Assembly: GCA_961205875.1 (NCBI GenBank)
Contig: OY540809.1
Coordinates: 34,546,267-34,610,266 of the forward strand
Reading direction: 5' to 3'
Source: Sialis fuliginosa
Taxonomy: Eukaryota; Arthropoda; Insecta; Megaloptera; Sialidae
DNA: 64,000 nucleotides
In this document: one piece after another, positions 24,001-35,497 of the stretch
Numbering within the stretch: position 1 is the first letter of the stretch
Layout of the letters: every line of letters begins with the position of its first letter
The notes under the pieces: generated by a model
The model's database searches: none
Told to the model about the DNA's origin: nothing
The model's input: the letters and a program-made list of their open reading frames with translations, nothing else
Position numbers and translations under genes: made by a program

Positions 24001-25581
24001 TTGAAAAAACGGTTGGAAATGGGGTCTTCACCCTTAAACCCCATTTTTAAGGGTGTTGCACCACTTTTCGCTTGTCCGGGTTATTTTTTTCGAATTCTCC
24101 GGTTCAAAATCTATAAGAATCAATCATAAAATTGCTTGCCCTCTTAATTTCCTGTCAAAATGCTTCCTTTACTGGACTATTATTATTTTTTTTGGAAGTA
24201 ATTATTTGAGCAGTTTTTTTTTAATATTCGGGCGGTTACATTAGGCAGTTAATAATTCATTTGAGCAGTATTAAACTTTTTGTAGCAAGTAATATACAAG
24301 ATTTTGGTAAGTTATTTAATCTACAGCGGCAGTAAAAAACCTACTCGAGCAGTAGATTAAATAAATGGCCAGTGCAATAATTACATATTTGAGCGGTAAA
24401 ATAATTTAATTGGGCAGTTAAATAAATAGTTCGGCAGTTAGATAAATAGTTCGGTAAAAGTCAAGTTGACTTTTGGTTGAAAAAAGCGGCACACGTTTGT
24501 TAAAATGAACGGACTTACGTGGCTGTGAGACGCGAGCGCATCGGCGTAACCATTGGGGGACAAGGGGACCTGATCCCTCGCTGCACTGGCGTACCCAGGA
24601 TATTTTTTGGGGCGAGAGGGCAGTTTTTTTTATTGGGGCCATTCGCATATAATATATATTTTACAAATATATTATATAGAATAACCATCTGGCCTCCGCT
24701 GGGTCCAAAAATGCAGGAGAGGGGGATATATGTAAAAAAATATACAGAATTTACAAATGCAAACAATAAGATATTGACTATCTTATTGTTGGTATTGTAT
24801 TATTTGTTTCAGAAAATATGAATACAACCTTTATTATATATTTTCGAAACAAAACTTGTTTAAACCATTTTTACTAAACACAAGTCTTTTGATTATAAAT
24901 AAAAATCGGGTATCATTGTGAATGTGCAACATAAAATTTATTATTTTTAAACAAAAAATTATTATTGAACATATAGTGAGCCCGCCGATTTTTATCAAGT
25001 ATTTTTTTGTTCTTTAATTTTTTCCTGAGTTGGGTACTCGTAGAAGATTGTATGATTGTTAATTTCTCATAATATCAACCGTTTTCGAAAAATATCGAAA
25101 AAAATAAAGAACTGCAGAATTTTACTTAATACGGATGCTTCAAATTACACTAAATAAGTTTATATTCTTGTTCTACATATAAAGAAATAAGATAAAAGGT
25201 TAATACAAACATACCTCCTAATACTTATCTACATAGACCTATAGCCAGTTGTATTACTGTTACACGTACCTACTTTACTAACATGATTAAAAAACGAAAC
25301 TATACATGTCTATTTGTTGTTAAAAATGCAGTGTTTTGTTGTTTACTGTTTACATGTTACATGATTTATCATCCTGTATATGTTTTAAATAATAACTTCT
25401 TTTAGATCCCGGAGTTGGAGAAACATGTGGAGTACCGCTGGACCACCGGGATATTTGTAAACCGTCAAGTAGAGAATGTCTTCTTTACCAAGAACTCGCA
25501 TGTCTTATTAACAGAGTTGTAGAGAGAAGCTCTTATTTAACTACCAGCGATATTAAAAATGTTTGCCCTAAGTTTTACTAG
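21027..25581 (+). CDS. SERAC1 paralogue, last three exons only
   Basis: Three exons read in frame with clean splice sites: 21027-21218, 22413-22559 and 25406-25581 (stop TAG). They encode the C-terminal end of a SERAC1-like alpha/beta hydrolase: AWESQYK, then GIMFYSVPHRGSSLADM, DCPSILDLHNKF, and DPGVGE with LDHRDICKPSSRE, where His is the likely triad histidine. Each block aligns with the minus-strand SERAC1 gene at 37.1-42.5 kb (AWESNNEK, GIVFYSTPHQGSKLAT, DPGIGE, DHLSICKP). Intron phases agree at the shared boundaries. The paralogue has an extra 2.8-kb intron exactly between SA and DPG. The 5' exons with the HGLLGG and nucleophile motifs are not visible upstream, so the gene is either truncated or has a first intron over 20 kb long. 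The intact frames argue against long-dead sequence. Confidence 0.75.
21650..22215. repeat. tandem dimer of about 285 bp in a paralogue intron
   Basis: Two copies in a row contain ccatagactgaaaagt, attagataggtctcc, gattttaacccttcagtcac, tgtagcttttaattagtac and ctgaaaattataacgaacac. They lie in the intron between the first two visible exons of the SERAC1 paralogue. A fragment is also at 3095-3160. Confidence 0.75.
22810..22999. mobile_element. 190-bp hAT-type MITE with perfect 8-bp duplication
   Basis: The element begins cataggtgtccaacctttcg and ends ggattgaacaagcttg. Both sides carry tcctaaag (22802-22809 and 23000-23007). It contains ctgggccgcatag and gagccgcgg, typical of a widespread hAT MITE type. 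It sits in the last intron of the SERAC1 paralogue. Confidence 0.8.
23229..24190. repeat. direct duplication of about 340 bp
   Basis: The segment at about 23229-23575 recurs at about 23851-24190 with few changes (cttttaagccct, tatatgtggtcacaatcgat, gtgtcctgaacatatatcaa, cttcctttactggact). The copies are offset by about 620 bp, separated by unrelated sequence, and lie in the same intron. Confidence 0.8.
24195..24470. repeat. degenerate GAGCAGTTAAATAA-like array
   Basis: The motif [GC]NGCAGTTAAATAA recurs irregularly about ten times (gggcagttaaataaatagtt, cggcagttagataaatagtt, gagcagtagattaaataaat). The last copies are almost perfect tandem units of about 20 bp. No function is apparent. Confidence 0.55.
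24975..25385. repeat. fragment of the 57.8-kb palindrome family
   Basis: Matches 58072-58450 over most of its length (tgagcccgccgatttttatc, gaactgcagaattttactta, acacgtac). It lies directly before the last exon of the SERAC1 paralogue and lacks terminal repeats. Confidence 0.6.
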
Positions 25582-26693
25582 ATAAATTTTATATTATTTT
25601 TTTAATGATATACGTAAGTTTCAGTCATTTTATTAATTTATTGTATCAGGAAAAGTTACTTTTGATATTTTTATTAATATAATTGAAAGATGCAAAAATG
25701 TATAATTGTATTCATTTTTACAATATTTGATATTTTGAAGAAAAAGATTATAATTAAAATTAATTTATCATATTTAGGTGTATTAAAAAATCCTTTTTTC
25801 AAAAGATAACTTTTTTAAACTGACAATAAAAATTTCCATGTTAATTCTAACAGTATCTTAGAATTTAAAATGTTTTTAGTCACAAATAGAAATTATATAG
25901 TGTTTTACCTTTAAAAAAATTATGAAAATATATGTGTATTTAAACAAGAAATATTATATATCTATTATTTTATCATATTATATTATATATTTTATATAGG
26001 TAACTAATATTACCAAAAAGAGAGTCATGTTAAAATATTTGTGATTTACATTGCATTTGCCTACAACCTACAATGTAATTATTTTACATTTAGAAATATA
26101 TAATCCTAAAGTGTTCATTTGTTCATAAATAAATAATGTACTATTTAGGTAGCTATATTTAAAATAATAAGAACTGTAATGTATACAAATATTCATTTTT
26201 CTTGTTGAAAAATATAATTACTACACCAGATTTACAGTCATAAAAAAGCCATTGATTTAAAATACGTATTTATCATACAAATCTATTTATACAAAACATA
26301 CCAAAATAGTGTTATTATAATTTATACCTAACTCAGATTTAACTGTACCTGAAATAGATCATGGAATATAACAATAGTATTTTATTTGTATCAATAGTGG
26401 CTGGTAGTCTAACTTCAGATTATGTATATAATATTTTCGAACGTATTTAATTTTATACTAAATTCGCATGAATTTGGACAATCAGCCATCACGGATTTCC
26501 AATGTTACTTTTTATAACCCTAGTAGAAACTAAAATTGGTTAGTTTCCACTATTTGCTTGACCAAACAGAGAAATGTATGTATTTTATTGATAGTTAATA
26601 AAAAATATAAATAAAAAATAATATATTTTATATAAATCCATAAGACAATACAATTACAAAACATAACAAATAATTTACAACACGATTAAGTTT
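25582..26693. other. 3' flanks of two convergent genes, no gene seen
   Basis: AT-rich sequence between the SERAC1 paralogue stop and the aminopeptidase stop. A minus-strand AATAAA (tttatt at 26584-26589) is a possible polyadenylation signal for the aminopeptidase. Nothing else was recognised. Confidence 0.4.
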
Positions 26694-28883
26694 TCATCCT
26701 TTATTATCACCCAAACAAGCAAGCTGATAAAGGAACTGAATCAGGGTTCTAATTGGACGTCCTGTCATCCTCCCCTTTTCATAATACGGGTACACTTTAT
26801 CCTCACAAACCAACCCAACTCCCGAAGTGTCCAAATGAATCCAATCAACACAATCGATAAATTCCTCCATAAAAGCTGCTGCCAAACAAGTGTAAGCTCT
26901 GCCTACCCCTTTGTTGTTTAAATCAACATTCAGAGAATTCGTGACTCGTTTATTGTAATATTTCCACAAAGGCAATCTCCAAACTCTATCTCCAGTAATA
27001 GTACTGGCGCGTCTTATTTGCTTCCACATTGTTTCACTGTTTGAATACACTGCACATGCTGACGATCCCAAACAAGTATAGGCACTTGCTTTTAGGTTAG
27101 ATGTCATTACATCTATCACAAGTTTAGGTTTGTACGCTTCCAATCCAAATGTTATACCTTCACTTACGAGTAACCTTCCTTCGTTATCAGTGTCTTCTAT
27201 TTGTATAGTTTTTCCGTTTATAGCACGGTATATATCCCCGGGTTTCATCGACATCCCGCTCGGCATGTTTTCACATAATGGTATAACACCGACTAAATTC
27301 ATCGGGAGGCTCAGAGAAGCGGCTGCTCTGATTAAAGCCAAGACAGTTGCTGCTCCTGAAATATCTGCACGGTGAAAATCCATTTTCTTGCTATCTTTCA
27401 AACATAGACCGCCGGAATCAAATGTCACGCCTTTTCCAACGAGTAAAATCGGACGTTCTTCAACAGGTCCACCACAGTAATTAATTTCTAGAAATAAGGG
27501 CGGTTCGCACGATCCTTTTGCTACAGTTAGAAGTGCTAGCAAGTTTTTAGATTCGATCCAATCTTTTTGGTGTATTTCTACTTTGATTCCACAAGCGCAA
27601 CATACATTCACGGCTAAATCGGCAAATGCCATAGGTGTCATTTGATTTGAAGGAATATCGCATATTCTCCTAACTAAATTTTGAGCTTCTGCTTTAAACA
27701 ATCCCCTTTGCCACGCATCTGGATCTTGATCATCGAAAAGCTCTAAAGTTGGAAATATTTTCCAATTATTTTTGCTTTTATTTTCTTGATTTAACCACGC
27801 TGCTAATGAAGCACCTTCTGCCGCTTGTTCGGGATTCCCTAAGCCTTCAACGTGAATGACACCGATACCACGTTCTGACAGTTTTCTTATCCCCTTGGCT
27901 GCAGCAGTTCTTGATATCTCTAAGCCATCATCAATAGCTTCCAACGGATTATAGCCTTGCTTTTCTTTGCCCAAACCAACACAAGCGATTGACCAGTATT
28001 CGTTATCTATGTTATTGTACATATGAACATTTCCTTCGTATGATCTAAAGCCCGATCTAAAACGATTTCAAATTATAATTACGTTATAAAATAAATTAAA
28101 CATTTATCTGTCAAATTTTGTACGAAAATATTTAAAAACTATTTAATTAATAAGTAATTAGCATTTAAAATACAATAGGCATGATGCCTAATTTTTAAAA
28201 ACTATTTTATGATGATCTAACGTGTCTCTTATTTCAAAAAAATGCTTATTTCTGCAGAAAATAGAGGTTTAATCACAAAAATTGACCCTTTTAAAACTTA
28301 TTTTTTTGAATTTATGTAGCCGTGACGTCATCCACTCTGACTGGTGTTTTATCAAACAAGCTGTATTTTGCGTTTTTATTTTAACAAAAATCATATTAAT
28401 CTCGCTTTTACTATAAAAGTAAATACATTTTTTAGAATCTTTTTAACTTATTTCATTATTTAAAATCATAATTTCAGTGATACTTTGTTACTGACATCAT
28501 GTCTATTGTAGATATATTAATTATACAATAAATATTACCGTTTTATCATCTTGCCTATTAATCCTTCCATTTTGTCATTATATCTCTGTGTTGCCGGTGT
28601 AAATATAAGTTCTTCATTTTCACCCTCGTATACACCCAGGACTAGCCCTTTCTAAAAATAATTATAAATTACTAGTCATTGATTCATTTTGAAGTTTTAC
28701 AAATATATTTTTCAGAAGGTGAAATAAAATCAACATAATTCATACCTTGTCACTCTCAGTAGCACTTTTTTGCTCTGCAGCACAATAATTTCTGTAAATC
28801 TGTGTGATGACATAATGATTTCTATATCTATTTAGAGAATTAATATTTAATAAACGTTTAAACGACAAATTAATAATAAACAT
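26694..28883 (-). CDS. M17 leucyl aminopeptidase-like, tandem copy A
   Basis: Three coding exons: 28883-28746, 28651-28539 and 28044-26694, joined in phase to 533 aa. The enzyme family removes N-terminal residues from peptides using two metal ions. The first exon (MFIINLSFKRLLN) is rich in Arg, Lys and Asn without acidic residues near the start, so a mitochondrial targeting sequence is likely. The M17 catalytic domain is complete: Lys and Asp in GKGVTFDSGG, the following Lys in GLCLK, Asp in HRADISG, and Asp, Glu and Arg in DTDNEGRL, so every metal and catalytic position is kept. The usual NTDAEGRL signature is altered at two places (first Asn to Asp, Ala to Asn). The gene is a tandem duplicate of copy B just upstream; exons 1 and 2 have identical lengths (138 and 113 nt) in both. 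Intron 2 contains a MITE. Confidence 0.88.
28171..28508. mobile_element. MITE, internally deleted copy in aminopeptidase intron 2
   Basis: Begins aataggcatgatgcc and ends gacatcatgtctatt. It shares ttcatgatgat-like, ttctgcagaaaata and gtgacgtcatccactctgac blocks with the longer copy at 36158-36697, but lacks about 200 bp of the middle. Confidence 0.7.
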
Positions 28884-29129
28884 TTTTAAAATTTGCATAA
28901 AACCATTCTAGAGAAAAAAATGTAAAATTGTTATTGACATTTTACTTTGGATACTATTGTCATATGTCAAAATCACACAGGTAATTTGATAATTAAAAAA
29001 TATATACAATTGAAATAACAATTTATTAAAACCACATACATTCATCTGTTAAATACATAAAATTTCAAAAACGTGGACAACATTTATAGAAGTAGGTTTA
29101 TATAGGAAAAAAATATGCCATTCAAATGA
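28884..29129 (-). promoter_or_regulatory. compact spacer between tandem aminopeptidase genes
   Basis: Only 246 bp separate the stop of copy B from the start codon of copy A. The spacer must hold the 3' end of copy B (minus-strand AATAAA at 29022-29027) and the promoter and 5' UTR of copy A. No core promoter motif is clear. Confidence 0.45.
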
Positions 29130-31073
29130 TTATTGGTCCATTTCACATTTTTCATTTTGAGGACATGCGAGTTGATACAAGAATTGGACTAAAGTTCTTA
29201 AAGGTCTTCCGGTCATACGTCGTTGCGTAAAATAAGGATATATTTTATCTTCGTAAACCATTCCAACACCCTGTGTATCCATGTGTATCCAATCCACACA
29301 AGTAACAAACTCATTCAAAAAGGCAGCTCCCAGACATGGCTCTCCTTTGCCCTTTCCCTTGTTATTCACGTCACAGCCACGATAACCCGTCACCTTTTTC
29401 ATGAAGAATTTCCACAGAGGCAATCTCCACACGCGGTCACCACTCAGTATTGAGGCTCGTCGCATTTCCTTCCACATTGTTTCGCTGTTGCTGAACACAC
29501 CGGCAGCTGCGGACCCCAAACAACTTTTCACTCCCGGAGTTAGAGTAGCAATGTCGACAATCAATTTAGGTTTATACACATCTTGACCGTATACAAACGC
29601 ATCGATTAAACTCACACGCCCTTCGTTATCTGTATCTTCGATTTCAACAAACTTTCCGTTCAAACTTTTAACAACATCGCCTGGTTTCATCGCCATACCG
29701 CTTAGCAAATTCTCGCAACAAGGAATCAGTCCAGTTATATTCATTGGAAGACTCATTGTAGCGGCAGCTTTCATGGCAGCAACGACAACCGCTCCTCCAG
29801 CCATGTCTGCGCGGTAGTCGACCATTTCTCCACATTCCTTCAAACAGAGACCGCCGCAATCGTATGTGATCCCTTTGCCTATTAATAAAATTGGCCGTTG
29901 GTCGTGTGGTCCACCGCAATAGTTAATTTCAATGAACAAAGGTGGCTCGCAAGAACCTTTGGCTACCGTAAGAAACGATTGCATTTTTTTAGCTTCACAC
30001 CAATCCTTATCGTGAACATCGACTTTTAATCCGCAAGGGCATAAAGCATTGACAACCTCGCGCGCAAAAATTGTTGGTGTCATTCGGTTTCCAGGGGTGT
30101 CACTTAAACGACGAACCAAATTTTGAGCATCAGCTTTTACTACTCCGCGTTGCCACTCGTCCGCTCCGTCATCACCATACAGCTCCAAAGTAGGAGTTAT
30201 TCTCTTCTTTGTTTTTATTTTATTTTCTTGAAAAGACCATGTTGCTAAGGTACCCCCTTCGGCTGCTTGTTCAGCATGTCCCATACTTTCAACTTGAATT
30301 AATCCAATTCCTAGTTTCGATAAACTTTTAACGCCGAACCCTGCAGCAACTCTTACGGCTTCTCGCGATTCGCATATCGCTTCTAATTTATTAATGCCTT
30401 TCTTCTTTGGTCCGAGTCCTGTAACTGCAATTGCCCAATAATCTGGATCAACATTTGTAAATACTTGAGCTTTTCCATTTGTTATACGTGTATCACATCT
30501 AAACAAAAAAATGAAACAGTATTACAAGATGTGTTTGTAAAAATCGATTTAAAAGAAAACAAAATACACGCATATAGGTAAGTAAGATTATTGTTATAGA
30601 AACATAAATTAATTTTGTACGTCAAAAATATTCCATTCAACCATCCATACAATAAAAAAATGATTTTAATATTATTAATAAAGTACTTACTGTTGTAAAA
30701 GTTTAACAAGTTTCCCTTCGTTTTTTTCATCATATTTTTTTGCAGCGGGTGTTAAGATAAGTTCGTTTTCTGCTCCCTCATATACGCCAAGTAAAAGTGC
30801 TTTCTATATTAAAAAGAGAACACGCATATTAATATATAAATTTTAATAAAATCGTCGATAAATAATGTATTAAATGTCTTATTGACGATGAATTTTTAAT
30901 TTTCGCTAAAACGTTAAGAGTACATTGAAAATTACCTTGTCACTTCCTTTATCTTTATCACTGGATGGTTTTGCGCAATATTTCCTTAATTCTGAACTTC
31001 TATCCCATAATTTTTTTCCATTTTTAAACCTGAATGAGGTGAGAAATTTATCTGTAAATTTTGACACGAACAT
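29130..31073 (-). CDS. M17 leucyl aminopeptidase-like, tandem copy B
   Basis: Exons 31073-30936, 30803-30691 and 30498-29130 join in phase to 539 aa. The first exon (MFVSKFTDKFLTSFRFKNGK) is basic and aromatic, consistent with a mitochondrial presequence; an in-frame ATG 33 bp upstream would add MNIIYYVLKFK. Exon 2 encodes GVYEGAENELILTPAAKKYD. The M17 core is complete: GKGITYDCGG, GLCLK, YRADMAG and DTDNEGRV keep the metal-binding Lys, Asp, Asp, Asp and Glu and the catalytic Lys and Arg. Phe-to-Tyr and Ser-to-Cys changes in the first motif are specific to this copy. Both copies share the altered DTDNEGR signature, so the change predates the duplication. Testis-expressed mitochondrial aminopeptidases of flies are a possible comparison, but nothing here shows expression. 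Confidence 0.88.
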
Positions 31074-32383
31074 TTTAAATTTTAAGACATAGTATATTAT
31101 ATTCAAAATTTAGATGTAAAAAACATGAATTTGTTACAGAAAATGTATTTTGTTTCTATATCATAGCTACCTTACGAAATGTTTTTAAGGTTCCATTTTT
31201 AAATGTTTCAGAAATGAATTGAAATATTCGGTGTTATCATTGGTATTGGTTTGAATATTTAGTACTCCCTTAAGCTTAAAAACCGCTAATTTTGACTCTT
31301 AAAGTACTCTATTAGCTGTGTATTGACAAAATAATGATAAAACCATTTTTGATAATCTCATTATTATTATCTCATTAAATCTCATACAATTACTTACCTG
31401 CTACTTAAATTAGTCAAGTATTTTTTCTTAATTATAGGTACAATATTAATAGATGCTTTTTGCTGCAGAAAGAATAAAAATAAACAAAAATTGTATAATA
31501 AAAAATTCCAATTGTTCATTATAATTTATTTATTTGTAGTAATATAAATGGTAACAATTTCAACATTCTTTATGAATGTATAATAATAATAAATATGCCA
31601 ATTTGAGTAACTATAAAATTTCATAAAAATTTGTATCACATATGTAAAGGCATCTAGAATTAAAATAAGTATAAATAATTTATTAATAATTATAAAGATA
31701 ATATACTAACGTCAAATAATAATATACACATATTTATTTTTTTGATAAATATAATTTAATAACGATTTTAATAATAATAAAGGATTAAAAATATATTACA
31801 ATAAAATTCAACAATGTAGATTAGATACATAAATTAATATATACAAAAACCAATTAATTATTTTTAAAAAATAGCAGAGAAATATTAAGAGGTAAGCACT
31901 TGTAAGAAGTTCAAATTGCTGTAATCTTGGTAAATTCCACAGAATAATAATATAGTAAGTTATTTATTTAATTTCATTAAATTCTTGTCCTTCCTCAGGA
32001 TGCAAGTTATCTCATTGCCAAATTTCATCAAGATTGATTCAGCAGTTTAGCCGTGAAAATATAACAGACAGACAATTATTTTCGCATTTATAATATTGAA
32101 TATTGATCAATATCATATCAATAAAATTTCAACAATGAAAATTTAATTAGTACCAAAAGAGACCACAAAATCACTAGTTTATCAGTGATGATAGGTTGGC
32201 AGTAAATTCAACAGAGGGAAGCACTTAGAAAAGTTTCAAATTATTCAACAAATTACTTATCTTGTTATATAATATGTTATTTCTTTATTTTATAATTTAT
32301 TGCTTTTTTATGTTCATACAATTGACTTGTGCTTTCTATGTTAACAAAATAATATGTAGGTACCTGAAAAAAATATTTAGAAC
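31074..32383. other. AT-rich upstream flank of aminopeptidase copy B
   Basis: Presumed promoter side of copy B, with no gene. At about 32010-32100 there is a diverged retroelement-like tail (tgccaaatttcatcaagatt, gtttagccgtga, acagacagac) related to 1680-1785. Confidence 0.4.
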
Positions 32384-32574
32384 TACGTACGTAGATTTAA
32401 ATTTTGAAATAGATCTATGCAGATTTCAGTAGATCTAAATAGATCTCTGTAGATAAAAATTCAGAATGGATCTCATGTATTGGACCTATTACTCTATCAC
32501 CTTCGTACTAACTAACACATACAAGATAAAATAGTAAAATTTCTATATATCTATACCTTTTACAGTATGATTTC

Positions 32575-32815
32575 ACACTTATGTAATATAATTTCATACT
32601 AACGAAAACAGATTTCACACAAATGAAATATAATTTCACACTAATGAAAACTGATTTTGCACAAATGAAATATAATTTCACATTAAAGATAACTGATTTT
32701 GCACAAATGAAATATAGTTTCACACTAACGAAAACTGATTATGCACAAATGAAATATAATTTCACATTAAAGAAAACTGATTTCACACAAATGAAAACAG
32801 AATTCACAAAAATTG
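32575..32815. repeat. 21-bp satellite array, left arm
   Basis: Units are a 16-bp imperfect hairpin, tttcacacwaatgaaa, plus a 5-bp spacer that alternates between tataa and actga, giving a 42-bp higher-order period. Since 42 is divisible by 3, both strands stay open. The plus strand reads a 14-residue repeat (MKYNFTLKKTDFAQ type), which I regard as a by-product. Confidence 0.85.
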
Positions 32816-32879
32816 AAATTAATATCAACAAATCAGTGCAGATATACAAGTTTATTATTCCTTATAATATTAAATAAAC

Positions 32880-34074
32880 AGGGTGGGGTATTTAAAGTGT
32901 TACAAATCTCAGAACTATACATATTTGAAAAAATGTATCAACCAAAAAATGTTTGATTGTAAGGGGGTAATCGAATAGTAATATTTATATGTTACTAGCT
33001 GACCCGGCAAACGTTGTTTTGCAATGTATATTATTTGTAGGAATTATTTGTATTGTTATCGACCGGTGAAGGCGGAAGATCAAATTGAATTGAGAAAAAA
33101 AAAGAAATTATTAAAAATAAAAATCGCGATGGTAAAATAGGGGTTGATTGTAAAGGGTTGAAAATTCAGGGTTATATGTATTTACTAATGCTGTATCATA
33201 AAAAAATTAAAAAAAAAAAATTTATCTAAAATTGAAAAAAAAAATTTAGGGGTGGATTACCCTTAACATTTAGGGGGATGAAAAATAGATGTTGTCCGAT
33301 TCTCAGACCTACCCAATGTGCACACAAAATTTCATGAGAATCGGGAAAGCCGTTTCGGAGGAGTTTAACCACAAACACCGCGACACGAGAATTTTATATA
33401 TTAGATTTTAACGTAGCCTTCAAGGATATATGAAGGTCAACATCTTTTTTTAAATAGGAACCTATAGTTTTTATTTAGTAATCTAATTCTATGTGAAAAA
33501 ACACGAATTTTTCATTGACAACTTTTTTTTGAACGACCTAAACTTTATACGATATCTAACAAAATAATTTCAAAATTTTTAACATTCAATATATTTTTAC
33601 TCAGAAATCATCAACTCAAATAAAATAAATAGAAAAAGTTTTAAAAAGTTTTTTAAATTTTTAAAATAATTCTCCAAGTTTTATTAGACCAAAATAAACA
33701 TTTTTTGTATCTTGTACATTTTTTCTAATGTTTATGGTTTCTGAGTAAAAAATTATTGAAAGTTCAAAATCTCAAATTATTTTGTTAGATACCTTGGAAA
33801 GCTTAGGTTGTTCAAAAACAAGTTTTCAATAAAAGATTCGTGTTTTTTCATGTAGATTAAGATTACTAAATAAAAACTCTAGGTTTCTATTTAAAAAAAT
33901 GATGTTGACCTTCAAATATTCTTAAAGGCCAGGTTAAAATAGCAAATAAATATTACTATTCGATTAACCCCTCACAACCAAACATTTGTTAGTTGAAACA
34001 TTTTTTCAAATATGCAATAGTTTCTAAGATAATATTCTGTAACACTTTAAATGCCCTACCCTGTATAAATGTTA
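32880..34074. mobile_element. palindromic TA-type MITE with Helitron inserted in one arm
   Basis: Ends cagggtggggtatttaaagt and actttaaatgccctaccctg are inverted. The arms continue inverted through gaatagtaatattta and ttcaaggatatatgaaggtc, aacatc (left) against gatgttgaccttcaaatatt (right). The left arm is interrupted at 32997-33410 by another element; removing that restores arm symmetry. Confidence 0.75.
32997..33410 (-). mobile_element. non-autonomous Helitron-like element
   Basis: On the minus strand it begins TCTAATATATAAAATTCTCG and ends GCCGGGTCAGCTAG followed by T, the TC...CTAG form of Helitron ends inserted between A and T. It interrupts the left arm of the palindrome around it, which fixes both boundaries. 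It carries no Rep/helicase gene. Confidence 0.65.
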
Positions 34075-34926
34075 ATTATATCACATTTCAATAAGGTCTT
34101 CCTGGCGCAATAATGCATCATAATATCGTTCGACATGGTTTGAATATCCAAGATGTTATGAAATCTCGTAAATTGCCAAATTAGCAATGTTATTTTTAAG
34201 GAGGGAAAAGGGTTGGAAAATCGTTTTTTCAAATTTTTTTTATCTCATACTACAACTTATAAGAAATATTGTCTGAAAATTTGAAGTCATTTGGAACAAA
34301 CTCTTCGAGTTATAGACAATTGACTCTCTGGGTGTCTCTCTTGACTTCCATCTAACTTTAAATGTGTTTTTCTCAAAACTTTTTTTTAAGTCGATAGTCA
34401 AAATTTCTCAAAAACCATTCGACCGATCTTGCCTAAATTTTGCACACTTCTTTGACATGCTAAACACTCGGTTTTGAATGAAGGATTTTTTTTTTAATTA
34501 CAACTCATTTTATAATTAAACAAATAGACAAATTTTAGGCAAAAATTAGTTTTTGATTGCACTTTTGCCAAAAATTCAAAAATAAATATTTTTTTAATTC
34601 CTTCATTCAAAACCAAGATAAACTTATGTACCAAAGAAATCTTTTTAGTTTTTTAATTTCAGATGAAGCAATCATGAGTTATCCCGATTACCGCATGGAA
34701 ACTTTTTTTTGAGGTGCCTCGGTTTTCACCACTACCATTGGCTTAATTTTTAATATTTTTCAATGAAAATTTCACAAAATATTCTTAAAACATAAGTTGT
34801 AAACAAACTGATAAATAAGGTGCTTTGAAAAAAAATGCAAAAATATGCTTTTTTTTCCCCCTCTTAAGTGGAGTTCCTTTAAATCGTTAGTAAAATGATA
34901 TATCCAGGACAGAATGCATGTATACT

Positions 34927-35497
34927 TTGGATCAAAAGTTAACTGTCCCAAAATTTCAGACTCATAGATCAAACCTGTGGACGGCGCAAACTGAGTCTTT
35001 TTCCCATTTGATTAACATGGGAAAAATTACATTTATACTTATGCGTGAATATCTCGTTGAAAAATTTATTTATTTTAATTTCTTACAGCAGCATATTATA
35101 GAGAATTAAATTTCTTACAAAAAAGATCCCAAGTGTTCAATTCATAGATCGAATATTTTTAAAGATATGTATGTTCGTTTAAACATTATCATAAAAAGTA
35201 AAATCCAATTTTTATAATTTTTAAACAAACATTGCTTAAAATTTATTGGATTTATGAATTGAGCACTTAATTCTTTACAAAATATTCCCCTAAAAAATTT
35301 AAAAAAAAAAAATTTTTTCAACGAGATATTCACACGTAAGTAAAAAAGTAATTTTTCCCATGTTAATCAAATGGGAAAAAGACTCGGTTTGCGCCGTTCA
35401 CAGGTTTGATCTATGAGTCTGAAATTTTGGGACAGTTAACTTTTGATCCAAAGCTAAAACATAAGCCTGCGGGACTGAAAAAAAAAAAAAAACACTA
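34927..35497. mobile_element. foldback MITE, copy 1 of 3
   Basis: The left arm (ttggatcaaaagttaactgt, cccaaaatttcagactcata, gattaacatgggaaaaatta) is repeated inverted in the right arm. Other copies are at 39588-40209 and 51785-52150. The nine bases atgtatact occur directly before and after (34918-34926 and 35498-35506), although the left end is shorter than in the other copies. Confidence 0.75.

Noticed and set aside
21027..25581. Processed pseudogene of SERAC1
   Set aside because: The paralogue keeps introns and splice signals, so it did not arise by reverse transcription of mRNA.
29668..29919. Minus-strand frame rich in Arg
   Set aside because: Out-of-frame shadow of the aminopeptidase copy B catalytic exon.
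32508..32877. Open frames on both strands with a 14-residue repeat (MKYNFTLKKTDFAQ type)
   Set aside because: The 42-bp higher-order satellite is divisible by 3, so any frame stays open. Both strands are open and the array is inverted elsewhere in the same element.
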